DNA from: Fidelibacterota bacterium
GTDB lineage: Bacteria > Fidelibacterota > UBA8477 > JABMPR01
Assembly: GCA_018673925.1 (NCBI GenBank)
Contig: JABHBL010000096.1
Coordinates: 148,071-212,070 of the forward strand
Direction: 5' to 3'
DNA: 64,000 nt
Positions within the stretch are counted from its first letter, which is position 1. Every line of letters starts with the position of its first letter. The notes beneath the pieces are model-generated. The model was given only the letters and a program-made list of their open reading frames with translations. It was not told the DNA's origin and did no database searches. Positions 53,905-61,873 of the stretch are shown piece after piece. A program made the translations under genes and the position numbers.

Positions 53905-55205
53905 GTCGTGATCTTGACATAAAAGTCCATCACCTGACCCGTGTGGAAGGTCATGGAAATATTGTAGTAAACATGAAGGATGGGGTGCTTGAGAAAGCTC
54001 ACCTCAGTATTGTAGAACCTCCCCGGTTTTTTGAAGCCATGATGAAGGGTCGCAGTTTTCATGAAGCTGCCATCATCACATCAAGAATCTGTGGTATTTG
54101 TTCTCTCGGTCATCAATTGACCTCACTGGTAGCAACTGAAGATGCCCTGGGTCTGGAAATTTCAGAGCAGACTTCGCTCCTCAGGAAATTATTGATCCAT
54201 GGAGCTACCCTTCAATCAAATATTCTGCATGCTTATTTTCTGGCCGCACCGGATTTCCTCAATGTTGGCAGTGTATTTCCCCTCATCGCAACACACAAAG
54301 ATGTTGTATTGAGGGCCCTGCGCATGAAACGGTTGGCCAATGATATCGGTGATATCGTTTCCGGTAGAGCCGTGCATCCCATTACACCTGTACCAGGTGG
54401 CTTTTCAAGAATTCCAGAAAAAGCAGAGCTATTGGAAATCAAACGACGCCTCTTGGAAGAAGCCCTCCCAGATGGATTGGAAACTATAGAGACTATGAAG
54501 GCCCTGGCTGGTGCCATCCCTCAGTTTGAAAGAGAAACTGAATACATTTCCTTAAAGCACCCAGATGAGTATGCCCTGTACGAAGGAGATATTTTCTCCT
54601 CTGACACAGGTGCCATATCCGTCCACAAATATCTGGATGTCACCAATGAATTCGTTGTGAATCACAGCACCTCAAAACATGCGAAATACAACAGAAACTC
54701 ATATTTCGTCGGTGCGCTTGCTCGCTGGAATAACAATCATGCCCAGCTCGGTGAAGAAGCACATGCTGCTGCTGAAGCCATGGGTCTCAAACCCAACTGT
54801 TATAATCCATATATGAATACCATTGCTCAGGTAGTTGAAGCTGTGCATTGCATTCTGGATAGTGTTCGCATTATTGACAGATTGATGGAAATGGGTCTCA
54901 AAAATGAGAAACCCAACCAGACACCCACACGATATGGTCGCGGTATTGGTTCCAATGAGGTTCCCAGGGGTATCCTTTTTCATGATTATACTTATGACAA
55001 TAAGGGAAATATTATCAAGGCGAACTGTATCATTCCTACTGGTCAGAATTTGGCCAACATAGATGATGATATGATGAAATTGGTGCCTGAGATTATCAAC
55101 AAGACCAAAGAAGAGATCACGTTGAACCTTGAGATGCTGGTCAGAGCCTATGATCCCTGTATCTCTTGCTCAGTTCATATGCTGGAAGTTGATTTCATCG
55201 AATAG
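53901..55205 (+). CDS. hydA: Group-3b hydrogenase large (alpha) catalytic subunit
   Basis: 434 residues. The Ni-Fe ligands are C64/C67 in RICGICSLGHQ (L1) and C420/C423 in DPCISCSVH near the C-terminus (L2). After H426 eight residues (MLEVDFIE) remain; this is the tail the following M52 endopeptidase would remove after nickel insertion. Other family signatures are KVHHLTRVEGHGNIVV at the start and GRAVHPITPVPGGF. It oxidises H2 or makes it, coupled to NAD(P)H. Hyp accessory genes are not in the window. Confidence 0.95.
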   Translation: MSRDLDIKVHHLTRVEGHGNIVVNMKDGVLEKAHLSIVEPPRFFEAMMKGRSFHEAAIITSRICGICSLGHQLTSLVATEDALGLEISEQTSLLRKLLIHGATLQSNILHAYFLAAPDFLNVGSVFPLIATHKDVVLRALRMKRLANDIGDIVSGRAVHPITPVPGGFSRIPEKAELLEIKRRLLEEALPDGLETIETMKALAGAIPQFERETEYISLKHPDEYALYEGDIFSSDTGAISVHKYLDVTNEFVVNHSTSKHAKYNRNSYFVGALARWNNNHAQLGEEAHAAAEAMGLKPNCYNPYMNTIAQVVEAVHCILDSVRIIDRLMEMGLKNEKPNQTPTRYGRGIGSNEVPRGILFHDYTYDNKGNIIKANCIIPTGQNLANIDDDMMKLVPEIINKTKEEITLNLEMLVRAYDPCISCSVHMLEVDFIE

Positions 55206-55210
55206 CACCC

Positions 55211-55684
55211 ATGGCAATATTAACAGTCATAGGTGTAGGTAGTCGATTACGAGGAGATGATGCAATCGGTCCCTTACTTATCGATGCACTTTCCCGACAA
55301 ACGCATTCACAGATAGAATTGGTGGATGCCGGCAGTGATGCTCTGGGGATTCTCGAGTATCTTGAGGGGCGAGAGCACGTGGTTGTTATAGATGCCTGTC
55401 AGATGGGTCGTGAAGCAGGTTCCGTTGTGGAGTTTGATGCCGCTGAAATCGATTTTGTTTTAAAGGATGATCCCATTTCACTGCATGGCCTGGGATTGGC
55501 AGAGTCAATAAAAATGGCAGCATCCTTGAATATGATACCTGAAGACTTGAAAATCATTGGTATTGAACCAGAATCAATTCAATTTAATGGCTCACTTTCC
55601 ATACCCGTTCAGAGGGCTTTGAAAATGGCCGTTGATATCGTTGAAGATAAACTAAATCGAGTAAGCCAACTCGCTGAGGCTTAG
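55211..55684 (+). CDS. Hydrogenase maturation endopeptidase (M52)
   Basis: 157 residues, HyaD/HycI type. Motif GVGSRLRGDDAIGP (nickel-binding Asp/Glu region), VDAGSDALGILEYLEG and VVIDACQMGREAGSV, then SLHGLGLAESI with the His that also binds nickel. It cleaves the C-terminal tail of HydA after metal insertion. Begins 5 nt after hydA. Only the protease, not HypABCDEF, is encoded here, so those must be elsewhere in the genome. Confidence 0.88.
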   Translation: MAILTVIGVGSRLRGDDAIGPLLIDALSRQTHSQIELVDAGSDALGILEYLEGREHVVVIDACQMGREAGSVVEFDAAEIDFVLKDDPISLHGLGLAESIKMAASLNMIPEDLKIIGIEPESIQFNGSLSIPVQRALKMAVDIVEDKLNRVSQLAEA

Positions 55685-55696
55685 TTCAATTTGTTT

Positions 55697-55708
55697 GGCG
55701 TTCGCGCC
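55697..55708 (+). other. GGCG-TTCG-CGCC tetraloop hairpin upstream of the response-regulator gene
   Basis: A 4-bp GC stem with a UUCG tetraloop directly before the AGGAGG ribosome site (55710-55715). Closing pair is G-C rather than the extra-stable C-G. It could separate hydrogenase and regulator expression by processing or stability. Confidence 0.5.
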
Positions 55709-55725
55709 CAGGAGGAAAACAAGAA

Positions 55726-56112
55726 ATGGCAAAAAAAGTATTAATAATAGATGATGACTTCGATCTTGTTGAAGCCATGCGCATCACCTTGGAAGCAGCT
55801 GGATATGATGTGATTGATGCCCAGGATGGTGAAAAGGGCCTGGAGAAGATTAAATCAGAATCTCCAGATCTGATTATTCTGGATGTGATGATGTCTTCCA
55901 TGGACGAAGGTTTCCATGTCGCCTACAAAATTCGGGAAGATGCTGACATCAAGGATACACCCATCGTCATGTTAACAGCCGTCGGCAACCAAACTGGTTT
56001 TCAGTTTGACCCCGGCAAAGATGCTGATTTTTTACCAGTTGATGCCTTTATAGAAAAACCTGTAAATCCAAAAAAACTGGTGGACGTAGTACATCAAAAC
56101 ATTAAGGTCTAA
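55726..56112 (+). CDS. Single-domain response regulator (CheY-like receiver)
   Basis: 128 residues, receiver only. The acidic triad is IIDDD near residues 8-11, phosphoacceptor D53 in LIILDVMM, then T (VMLTAV) and K in FIEKPVNPKK. No output domain is attached, so it must act through protein partners. The loop between T and K is a few residues longer than usual (GNQTGFQFDPGKDADFLPVD). It follows the hydrogenase protease gene by 41 nt and precedes the histidine kinase. A good AGGAGG ribosome site is present. Confidence 0.9.
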   Translation: MAKKVLIIDDDFDLVEAMRITLEAAGYDVIDAQDGEKGLEKIKSESPDLIILDVMMSSMDEGFHVAYKIREDADIKDTPIVMLTAVGNQTGFQFDPGKDADFLPVDAFIEKPVNPKKLVDVVHQNIKV

Positions 56113-56156
56113 GCAGGAGAGACTTTAACTGATTTGACTTTAAAAACGGTAGCAAT

Positions 56157-57494
56157 TTGACGCTATTTCCTGAAACACCCACTTTTTCGATTGCTTCCAT
56201 GCTTCGGCGTGATAAATGGCTTATACGGCTACGTTGGTATGCAATTCTTGGACTTTTCTCTGGAGTAATTCTCTTAAAGTTCATTGAACTTGGACCTCCA
56301 TCCAGCCTGAATGCAATGGCCATTGCGGGATTCATCCTGGTTGGGTTAAATCTCATGTATCTGACTTATGCCTCGGCCCAAAAGCAGTTCGGAATGTCCA
56401 GTCTGGTTATTTTGCTCAATTTGCAAATGGTCATGGATTTGTTTTTGCTCACCGTCCTCATTTATCTCACGGGGAGTGCAGAAAGCCCGCTCTCCTTCTT
56501 CTATGTTTTCCACATTATTCTAGCCAGTATCATATTCCCTGGCGGTTTCTCATATCTTTATTCCCTACTGGTTGTTATCCTGTATTCTGGTCTTTTGCTT
56601 ATAGAGCAGTCAAGTATGGTAGAGCATATTTGCTTTTTTAATGATTTTCATCTTATGAATGATTCCAGAGTTACCATTGGAATTTGGTTCATTTTTGTAG
56701 TGACCATGATGGTCTCAGCTTATCTGGCCCAGAACGTGACGGAGAGACATCGTCGTGTGAGGGATAAACTGCAGGCTGCCAATCTAAAACTGCAAGAAAT
56801 CAACGAAACCAAGACGACCTTTTTCCGCTATGCCAGCCACGAGATGAAAGCACCCATTGCAACCATTCAATCCACACTTATGGTTATAGAAGATATATTG
56901 GGTACCAAGGCTGATGAGCGTGTCATCAATATGCTGAATCGAGCGATCGGAAGGACATCAGAAACCATTGGTATGCTCAAAGATTTGGCAGATCTAACCT
57001 ATGGAAACTTTCAAGAGCAGCAACAGTTCGAAACTTTGGATCTCCGCAGTCTGCTGATTGGTTTAGTAACCGATGCGAAACCAAATTCAGATCGGAAAAG
57101 CCAAACGCTCATTTTTAATTCTGCTGACATACGTTTTGACTATTCAGGGGATGTTAATGCTCTGGGTAAAATATTTACTAATCTCATTTCAAATGCCATT
57201 CGCTATACCCAGGAATCAGGTAATATTCAGGTGAGTTTAGAAAAAGTTGACCTGAATTATGTGGTAAAAGTTTCTGATGATGGACAGGGTATTCCAGTTT
57301 CTGAGCAAGTCAATATCTTCAAGGAATTTTACAGGACCCCAACAGCCAAAAAAATGATTTCAGAGGGTACGGGCCTCGGTCTTGCCATTGTGATGCGCAT
57401 GGTTGAACTACATGGCGGGGATATTCAGGTTGATAGCCAGGAGGGCCGAGGGAGCACATTTACAGTTCAACTGCCATTTGAGGAGGATCTGTGA
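56157..57494 (+). CDS. Membrane histidine kinase
   Basis: 445 residues if it starts at TTG 56157; an ATG 14 codons later (MLRRDKWLIRLRW) is an alternative. Five or six membrane helices fill residues 25-195 (AILGLFSGVILLKF, MAIAGFILVGLNLMYL, LVILLNLQMVMDLFLL, SLLVVILYSGLLLI, IWFIFVVTMMVSAYLA). A coiled linker leads to the HisKA domain with H228 in ASHEMKAPIATIQ and the HATPase domain: N box LISNAIRYT, G1 VSDDGQGIP, G2 GTGLGLAIV. No PAS or periplasmic loop is evident, so the signal is probably in the membrane or electron-transport state. Partner of the preceding receiver. Confidence 0.88.
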   Translation: MTLFPETPTFSIASMLRRDKWLIRLRWYAILGLFSGVILLKFIELGPPSSLNAMAIAGFILVGLNLMYLTYASAQKQFGMSSLVILLNLQMVMDLFLLTVLIYLTGSAESPLSFFYVFHIILASIIFPGGFSYLYSLLVVILYSGLLLIEQSSMVEHICFFNDFHLMNDSRVTIGIWFIFVVTMMVSAYLAQNVTERHRRVRDKLQAANLKLQEINETKTTFFRYASHEMKAPIATIQSTLMVIEDILGTKADERVINMLNRAIGRTSETIGMLKDLADLTYGNFQEQQQFETLDLRSLLIGLVTDAKPNSDRKSQTLIFNSADIRFDYSGDVNALGKIFTNLISNAIRYTQESGNIQVSLEKVDLNYVVKVSDDGQGIPVSEQVNIFKEFYRTPTAKKMISEGTGLGLAIVMRMVELHGGDIQVDSQEGRGSTFTVQLPFEEDL

Positions 57495-57964
57495 GGAAGG
57501 AATCCATCGGTGGAATCATCGTTGATGAGCAGCTAACCTTTGTAAGAATATTCAACCTTCCAGATGAACCCGACTGGGGTGGTTCTGCCCTTGAAGAATT
57601 CTGCTTTTACGGTCAGACCGTAAATTTTATCAGTGAAAATATGGACAGCTCTGGTAAGGCCAATTTGTCAGTAACGCTTCACCATGATGAATCGGGATCC
57701 TTTCAAGAAGCGGTGGATGCAATCGCTGAATTGCATGAAGATATTAGTGTTGAGGTGATTGAACACGTCTGTCTGCTCACAGTTTATGGCCCACACTTCA
57801 AAGAACGCTGTGGTCTGGCCGCTACATTTTTCAGAGCCCTGGGGATTAGAGGAATTAACATTCTTTCCATTTCCACTTCAATCAGTTCTATCTCAGCCAT
57901 CATTGAAGAAAAACACCTCCTTGATGCCACCAACGCCTTGCGCGATGTTTTTGATGTCCCCTGA
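57491..57964 (+). CDS. Free-standing tandem ACT-domain protein (aspartokinase-like regulatory domains)
   Basis: 157 residues. GTG start at 57491 overlaps the kinase stop (GTGA), so it is coupled to it. Two ACT-like repeats: residues about 5-75 (GIIVDEQLTFVRIFNLPDEP) and about 85-155 (LLTVYGPHFKERCGLAATFFRALGIRGINILSISTSISSISAII). The second is very close in pattern to the C-terminal ACT of aspartokinase, with the ISTSxxSIS stretch that forms the amino-acid pocket. There is no kinase domain, so it cannot be a complete aspartokinase. It likely binds an amino acid or another small ligand as a signal input for the attached two-component system. Confidence 0.75.
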   Translation: MRKESIGGIIVDEQLTFVRIFNLPDEPDWGGSALEEFCFYGQTVNFISENMDSSGKANLSVTLHHDESGSFQEAVDAIAELHEDISVEVIEHVCLLTVYGPHFKERCGLAATFFRALGIRGINILSISTSISSISAIIEEKHLLDATNALRDVFDVP

Positions 57965-58005
57965 TCCAACCAACTGAACCATCTCTATTCTGTAATTTCC
58001 AGGTC

Positions 58006-58021
58006 GGATAAAAATTTATCC
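58006..58021. promoter_or_regulatory. Small dyad GGATAAA-AA-TTTATCC
   Basis: Perfect 7-bp arms with a 2-nt centre, 61 nt before the yqeY start. Could be an operator or a short hairpin; no bound protein can be named. Confidence 0.3.
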
Positions 58022-58081
58022 ATATGTGATAGATTCTGGGTTATTTTTAATTTTTCAATGAGATGACTGGAGTACATGTAA

Positions 58082-58525
58082 TTGGATTTTCATAAAGAAC
58101 TTACTGAACAATTAAAAATGGCCATGAAAGCTAAAGATGGCACATCACTAAAAACAATCCGCGATCTGAAGTCTAGAATTCAGAGTCGTGAAATCGAAAA
58201 AGGTGAGCCACTAACAGAAGCAGAGTTTGTCAAGCTAGTCCAAACAGCTGCCAAACAGCGCAAAGAAGCCATCGTTTTGTATGAAAAGGGTGAGCGGCCA
58301 GAATTAGTCGCGGTCGAAAAGGCTGAATTGCAGGTGCTGGAGAGATACCTACCACAAATGATGGGTGAATCTGAAATGGAAGTACTGGTTAAACAAGTCC
58401 TGGCAGATACTGGCGCTGGAAACATGAGTGATATGGGCAAGGTTATGGGTCCCCTCATGAAGGCAGCAGCAGGTAAAGCTGATGGAAAACGACTTCAAGA
58501 AATTGTAAAAAGGATGCTTAGCTAA
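58082..58525 (+). CDS. GatB/YqeY-family protein
   Basis: 147 residues, TTG start at 58082. It is a YqeY protein throughout: MAMKAKDGTSLKTIRDLKSRIQSREIEKG, KQRKEAIVLYEKGERPELVAVEKAELQVLERYLP and a C-terminal tail MGKVMGPLMKAAAGKADGKRLQEIVKRML, the same helical bundle that forms the tail of GatB. The free form is thought to bind tRNA or affect amidotransfer; function is not settled. Its TAA shares an A with the start of the CvpA-like gene. Confidence 0.9.
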   Translation: MDFHKELTEQLKMAMKAKDGTSLKTIRDLKSRIQSREIEKGEPLTEAEFVKLVQTAAKQRKEAIVLYEKGERPELVAVEKAELQVLERYLPQMMGESEMEVLVKQVLADTGAGNMSDMGKVMGPLMKAAAGKADGKRLQEIVKRMLS

Positions 58526-59400
58526 TGGCAACAGGATTTGATTTAGTCGGATTGCTCCTCATTATCATCATGTCGGTGAGCGGGTTGAAAAAGGGACTCG
58601 TAGATGGGGTATTGAAAATAGTTGGCATGTATGCAGCGATGTATGGGGCCATGCACTACAATCACCATGGATCTGTATTCCTGGATACTCTCGTCAGTAT
58701 TCCAGATGCCTACAAGACACCAGCTGGTTTTGTAGTAGTATTTTTAGGCGTGATGTATTCAATAACTTTTGTGTCTTATTTACTAAAAAAAATAGTTAAG
58801 AGCTTGCATTTGGGAGCTGTTGATCGAATTGGTGGGATCACCTTTGGAGCGCTTAAAGCAGGACTGATGCTATCAGCTTTTGTCTGGGCATTTGCTATGG
58901 TTCCAGTGAGCATGAGGGGTGACTGGCAAAAAGATTCAAAATTGTATCCTCACGTAGAAACATTTGCGGGTCAGATGGTATATGTTTTATCTCTCGAAGA
59001 TGAATTAGCGCTTCTGCAAACTATGGTGGATCCAGACGCTGATAAAACTGAACTCCTTCAGGCTGCCATGGGTGGTGAAATGGGTGGTTTACAGGGTCTC
59101 CTTGGCGATGGTGATGGCGGGGATCAGAATGAAATTCTGGGAAAAGCCCTGGAGTCAATGGGTGGATCTCAAAAAGGACTCCTGGAACAGATGTTGAAAT
59201 CCGCAGGGGTGGATGATGTATCAAACCTGGATATCATGGAAGAGGTGGAAAAAGTCAAGCACGCTGGTACCAACAGGCAAGCAGAAATGGATAAAAAACT
59301 GGAAGAGATCGAAGCCATGGCCCAGGGTCGCCCGGTGATCGCAACAGAGGAGGATAGTAGCGAGGTGATCGAAGAAGAGGCGGAGGGTCTCGAAGAGTAG
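58525..59400 (+). CDS. CvpA-family membrane protein with acidic C-terminal extension
   Basis: 291 residues. Four membrane helices within the first 135 residues (GFDLVGLLLIIIMSVSG; FVVVFLGVMYSITFVSY; GALKAGLMLSAFVWAFAM) fit the CvpA (colicin V production) family of about 165 residues. The C-terminal 150 residues are an acidic, Glu/Asp/Gly-rich tail with a predicted amphipathic helix (MEEVEKVKHAGTNRQAEMDKKL), longer than usual. CvpA proteins are widespread inner-membrane proteins of unclear function. Lies between yqeY and mutS2 with tight spacing. Confidence 0.8.
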   Translation: MATGFDLVGLLLIIIMSVSGLKKGLVDGVLKIVGMYAAMYGAMHYNHHGSVFLDTLVSIPDAYKTPAGFVVVFLGVMYSITFVSYLLKKIVKSLHLGAVDRIGGITFGALKAGLMLSAFVWAFAMVPVSMRGDWQKDSKLYPHVETFAGQMVYVLSLEDELALLQTMVDPDADKTELLQAAMGGEMGGLQGLLGDGDGGDQNEILGKALESMGGSQKGLLEQMLKSAGVDDVSNLDIMEEVEKVKHAGTNRQAEMDKKLEEIEAMAQGRPVIATEEDSSEVIEEEAEGLEE

Positions 59401-59404
59401 AGCA

Positions 59405-61777
59405 ATGGATTCCTCTGGCTCAACCAATTCTAGTGATATACACCTCGGTTTTGATGATGTGCGACAGTGGCTGGCTGATGAAGCCGCCGGTGCAAGTGTC
59501 ACTCTCCAGTTTCAACAACTCCAGCCCAAACCAAATCCAGATGAAATAAGGAACCAGTATGATCGTGTGGCCGGTATTGAAGCCCTCATGGATCATAACA
59601 CGAGTTTCTTTATTCGACAATACGATGACCTCTATGAAATCCTCAGACTCCTGGCACTGGAAGGCAGTACACTCTATCCTGAAGACTTGAAAATCGTTCA
59701 CAACGTCCTGGAACAAGCGCGAGTTCTAAAAAATATTTTTCAAAATAGTCCCGTGGATGAAGCTGCTCTCTGGCAGGAAGATTTTGAAAAAATCACCCCC
59801 CTTCTGGATATTGAAAAAGACATACTCAGAATTGTAGGACCAGATGGTGAAGTATTGGACAAGGCATCGTCCACACTGTCCTCGCTGCGGCGTAAGCTCA
59901 GAAAATCTGGGGGGGCCGTCCGTACGCGCATGGCAGATCTGGTAAAGAAATATAGTGACTCAGGCTATTTAAACGAATCTCAGGCGGGTATAAAGGCCGG
60001 ACGTTTGGTTCTTCCCGTCACCAGCTCCTATAAACACAAGGTTCAAGGGGTTATTCAGGACATGTCCAATACAGGGACAACCACCTTTATTGAACCTTTT
60101 GAGATTATTGAATTAAACAATCAGATTAAAACCATAGAAATTGAAGAGCAGCAGGAAGTACAACGTATCCTAAGGGAACTGACCAGTCGCCTCCACATCC
60201 ATCATCACACCATTCAGATAAATTATGAGATGCTTGAGATTCTGGATTACCACACTGCACTGGCCAAGTTTGGTAAAACCTTCGCCTGCAGCATCCCCAC
60301 TCTGGCTGAGGATGGAACCTTTCTACTGAAGGCTGCCCGGAATCCAAGGTTAGCTCTACAAAGAAAAGTAGTTCCCTTAGAGCTTTCTATGGATAATCAG
60401 ACCACCACGCTGATCATTACTGGACCCAATGCGGGTGGTAAGACGGTTGCCCTTAAAACTATTGGGCTCCTCGCCCTCATGGCCAATGCCGGTGTTCCAG
60501 TACCTGCTGCAGAAGGCAGCGTTATTCCATTTGTAGATAAAATATTCACCGACATTGGCGATCAACAATCTCTAGTGGATGACCTTTCAACCTTCTCGGC
60601 CCACCTGAGTACTATCATCAGCATTTTGGATCAGACCACATCTCAAAGTCTGGTTCTTCTAGACGAATTAGGAACCGGTACAGACCCTGCAGAAGGGGCT
60701 GCTCTGGCTCGATCTATTCTGGAATCACTGGGAGGTGCTGGTGTGAAAACAGTGGCCACCACTCATCTTGGTGACCTTAAAGTTTTCGCTCACGAAGCAG
60801 AAAATGTCATGAACGGTGCTATGGAATTCGATCAAAAAGGACTCAAACCTACATATAAATTTTTAGCTGGTGTTCCTGGAAGCAGTTATGGCTTTGAAAT
60901 TTCCAAGCGTCTCGGTCTCTCTGAAGACATCTTGAAGTCCGCCCGTGGGTATATCGGTTGGGCACGAGATAGTATGGAGAAACTGTTGAGATCTTTAGAG
61001 GCCGAGCGAGCCACCCTGTCAGGTTTAAAATCTGACAATACTGATCTGCAGCGCGATCTAAAGATGAAGCAAAAGCGTATGGATACTGCCCTGGAATCTG
61101 TACAAAAAGCGGAACGTAATGCTGATAGAGAAGCAGCCAGACAGGCTGGCCAGATTATCACCGACGCGCGACAGACGGTTGAGCAGGTCATTAAGCAGAT
61201 CAAGGAATCCCAGGCCGGCAAAGAGAATATCAAAGAAGTTCGCGGAACTTTGGATCAGATTGAAGCAGAGCTGGAAAAAGTCATCGAGGAAACGGAAGAA
61301 CCACTCAAGCTGGAAAAATTAAGCAGTGAGGATGTAGTCGAAGGCTTAGACGTAACTGTATTCAGTTTGGATCAGATTGGCGTTGTCCTGGAAAAACCCA
61401 CACGAGGTAAGACCATGGTGGAGGTTGATGGGAAACGAATGCGTGTTCCCATTGAGTGGCTGGGGAAGGCTCCCCGGAAAAAAGTAGAAGCGTCCCAATC
61501 CAACACGGTTGTAAATGTCTCTGACCGGGAGGGTAGCACCTATAGCCTGGATTTAAGAGGATGTCGGGCTGAAGCAGCTATCGAAGAATTAGGTAGATTT
61601 ATTGATCAGGCTGTGCTCAGCAACCTGTCCCTCATGCAAATCATCCATGGCAAGGGAACAGGAGTTATAAAACAGATCGTCCATGAGGTACTTGATAAAC
61701 ATCCTGCAGTGAAGAAAAAACGTCTAGGTGGTCTGGATGAAGGTGGGGCTGGCATCACCTTTGTTGAGTTGAAGTAA
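59405..61777 (+). CDS. mutS2: Endonuclease MutS2 / ribosome-collision factor
   Basis: 790 residues, normal for the family. Core MutS ATPase: Walker A GPNAGGKTVALKTIG (from G340), Walker B LVLLDELGTGTDPAEGAALA and the signature-region LSTFSAHLSTIISIL. A coiled region (about 515-640) and a C-terminal Smr domain with SLDLRGCRAEAAI and IIHGKGTGVIKQ follow. MutS2 has been tied to suppressing recombination and to splitting collided ribosomes. Starts 4 nt after the CvpA-like gene. The 28-bp palindrome follows 6 nt after its stop. Confidence 0.93.
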   Translation: MDSSGSTNSSDIHLGFDDVRQWLADEAAGASVTLQFQQLQPKPNPDEIRNQYDRVAGIEALMDHNTSFFIRQYDDLYEILRLLALEGSTLYPEDLKIVHNVLEQARVLKNIFQNSPVDEAALWQEDFEKITPLLDIEKDILRIVGPDGEVLDKASSTLSSLRRKLRKSGGAVRTRMADLVKKYSDSGYLNESQAGIKAGRLVLPVTSSYKHKVQGVIQDMSNTGTTTFIEPFEIIELNNQIKTIEIEEQQEVQRILRELTSRLHIHHHTIQINYEMLEILDYHTALAKFGKTFACSIPTLAEDGTFLLKAARNPRLALQRKVVPLELSMDNQTTTLIITGPNAGGKTVALKTIGLLALMANAGVPVPAAEGSVIPFVDKIFTDIGDQQSLVDDLSTFSAHLSTIISILDQTTSQSLVLLDELGTGTDPAEGAALARSILESLGGAGVKTVATTHLGDLKVFAHEAENVMNGAMEFDQKGLKPTYKFLAGVPGSSYGFEISKRLGLSEDILKSARGYIGWARDSMEKLLRSLEAERATLSGLKSDNTDLQRDLKMKQKRMDTALESVQKAERNADREAARQAGQIITDARQTVEQVIKQIKESQAGKENIKEVRGTLDQIEAELEKVIEETEEPLKLEKLSSEDVVEGLDVTVFSLDQIGVVLEKPTRGKTMVEVDGKRMRVPIEWLGKAPRKKVEASQSNTVVNVSDREGSTYSLDLRGCRAEAAIEELGRFIDQAVLSNLSLMQIIHGKGTGVIKQIVHEVLDKHPAVKKKRLGGLDEGGAGITFVELK

Positions 61778-61783
61778 AGCCCT

Positions 61784-61811
61784 CCAGGCTGGGATTCGAA
61801 TCCCAGCCTGG
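61784..61811. repeat. 28-bp perfect palindrome, copy 2
   Basis: CCAGGCTGGGATTC and GAATCCCAGCCTGG are exact reverse complements. Relative to copy 1 (43137-43164), positions 6-7 of each arm differ in a compensating way, so the palindrome is preserved. It lies 6 nt after the mutS2 stop and 62 nt before dnaG. Confidence 0.85.
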
Positions 61812-61873
61812 ATAGCACGATTCAACTTCAGATAGTTTTCAATTTCTACCGTCTTATCTTCATCGCAGAAATC

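Noticed and set aside
57491-57964. Complete aspartokinase
   Set aside because: Only ACT domains are present; the amino-acid-kinase domain is missing and the upstream gene is a histidine kinase.
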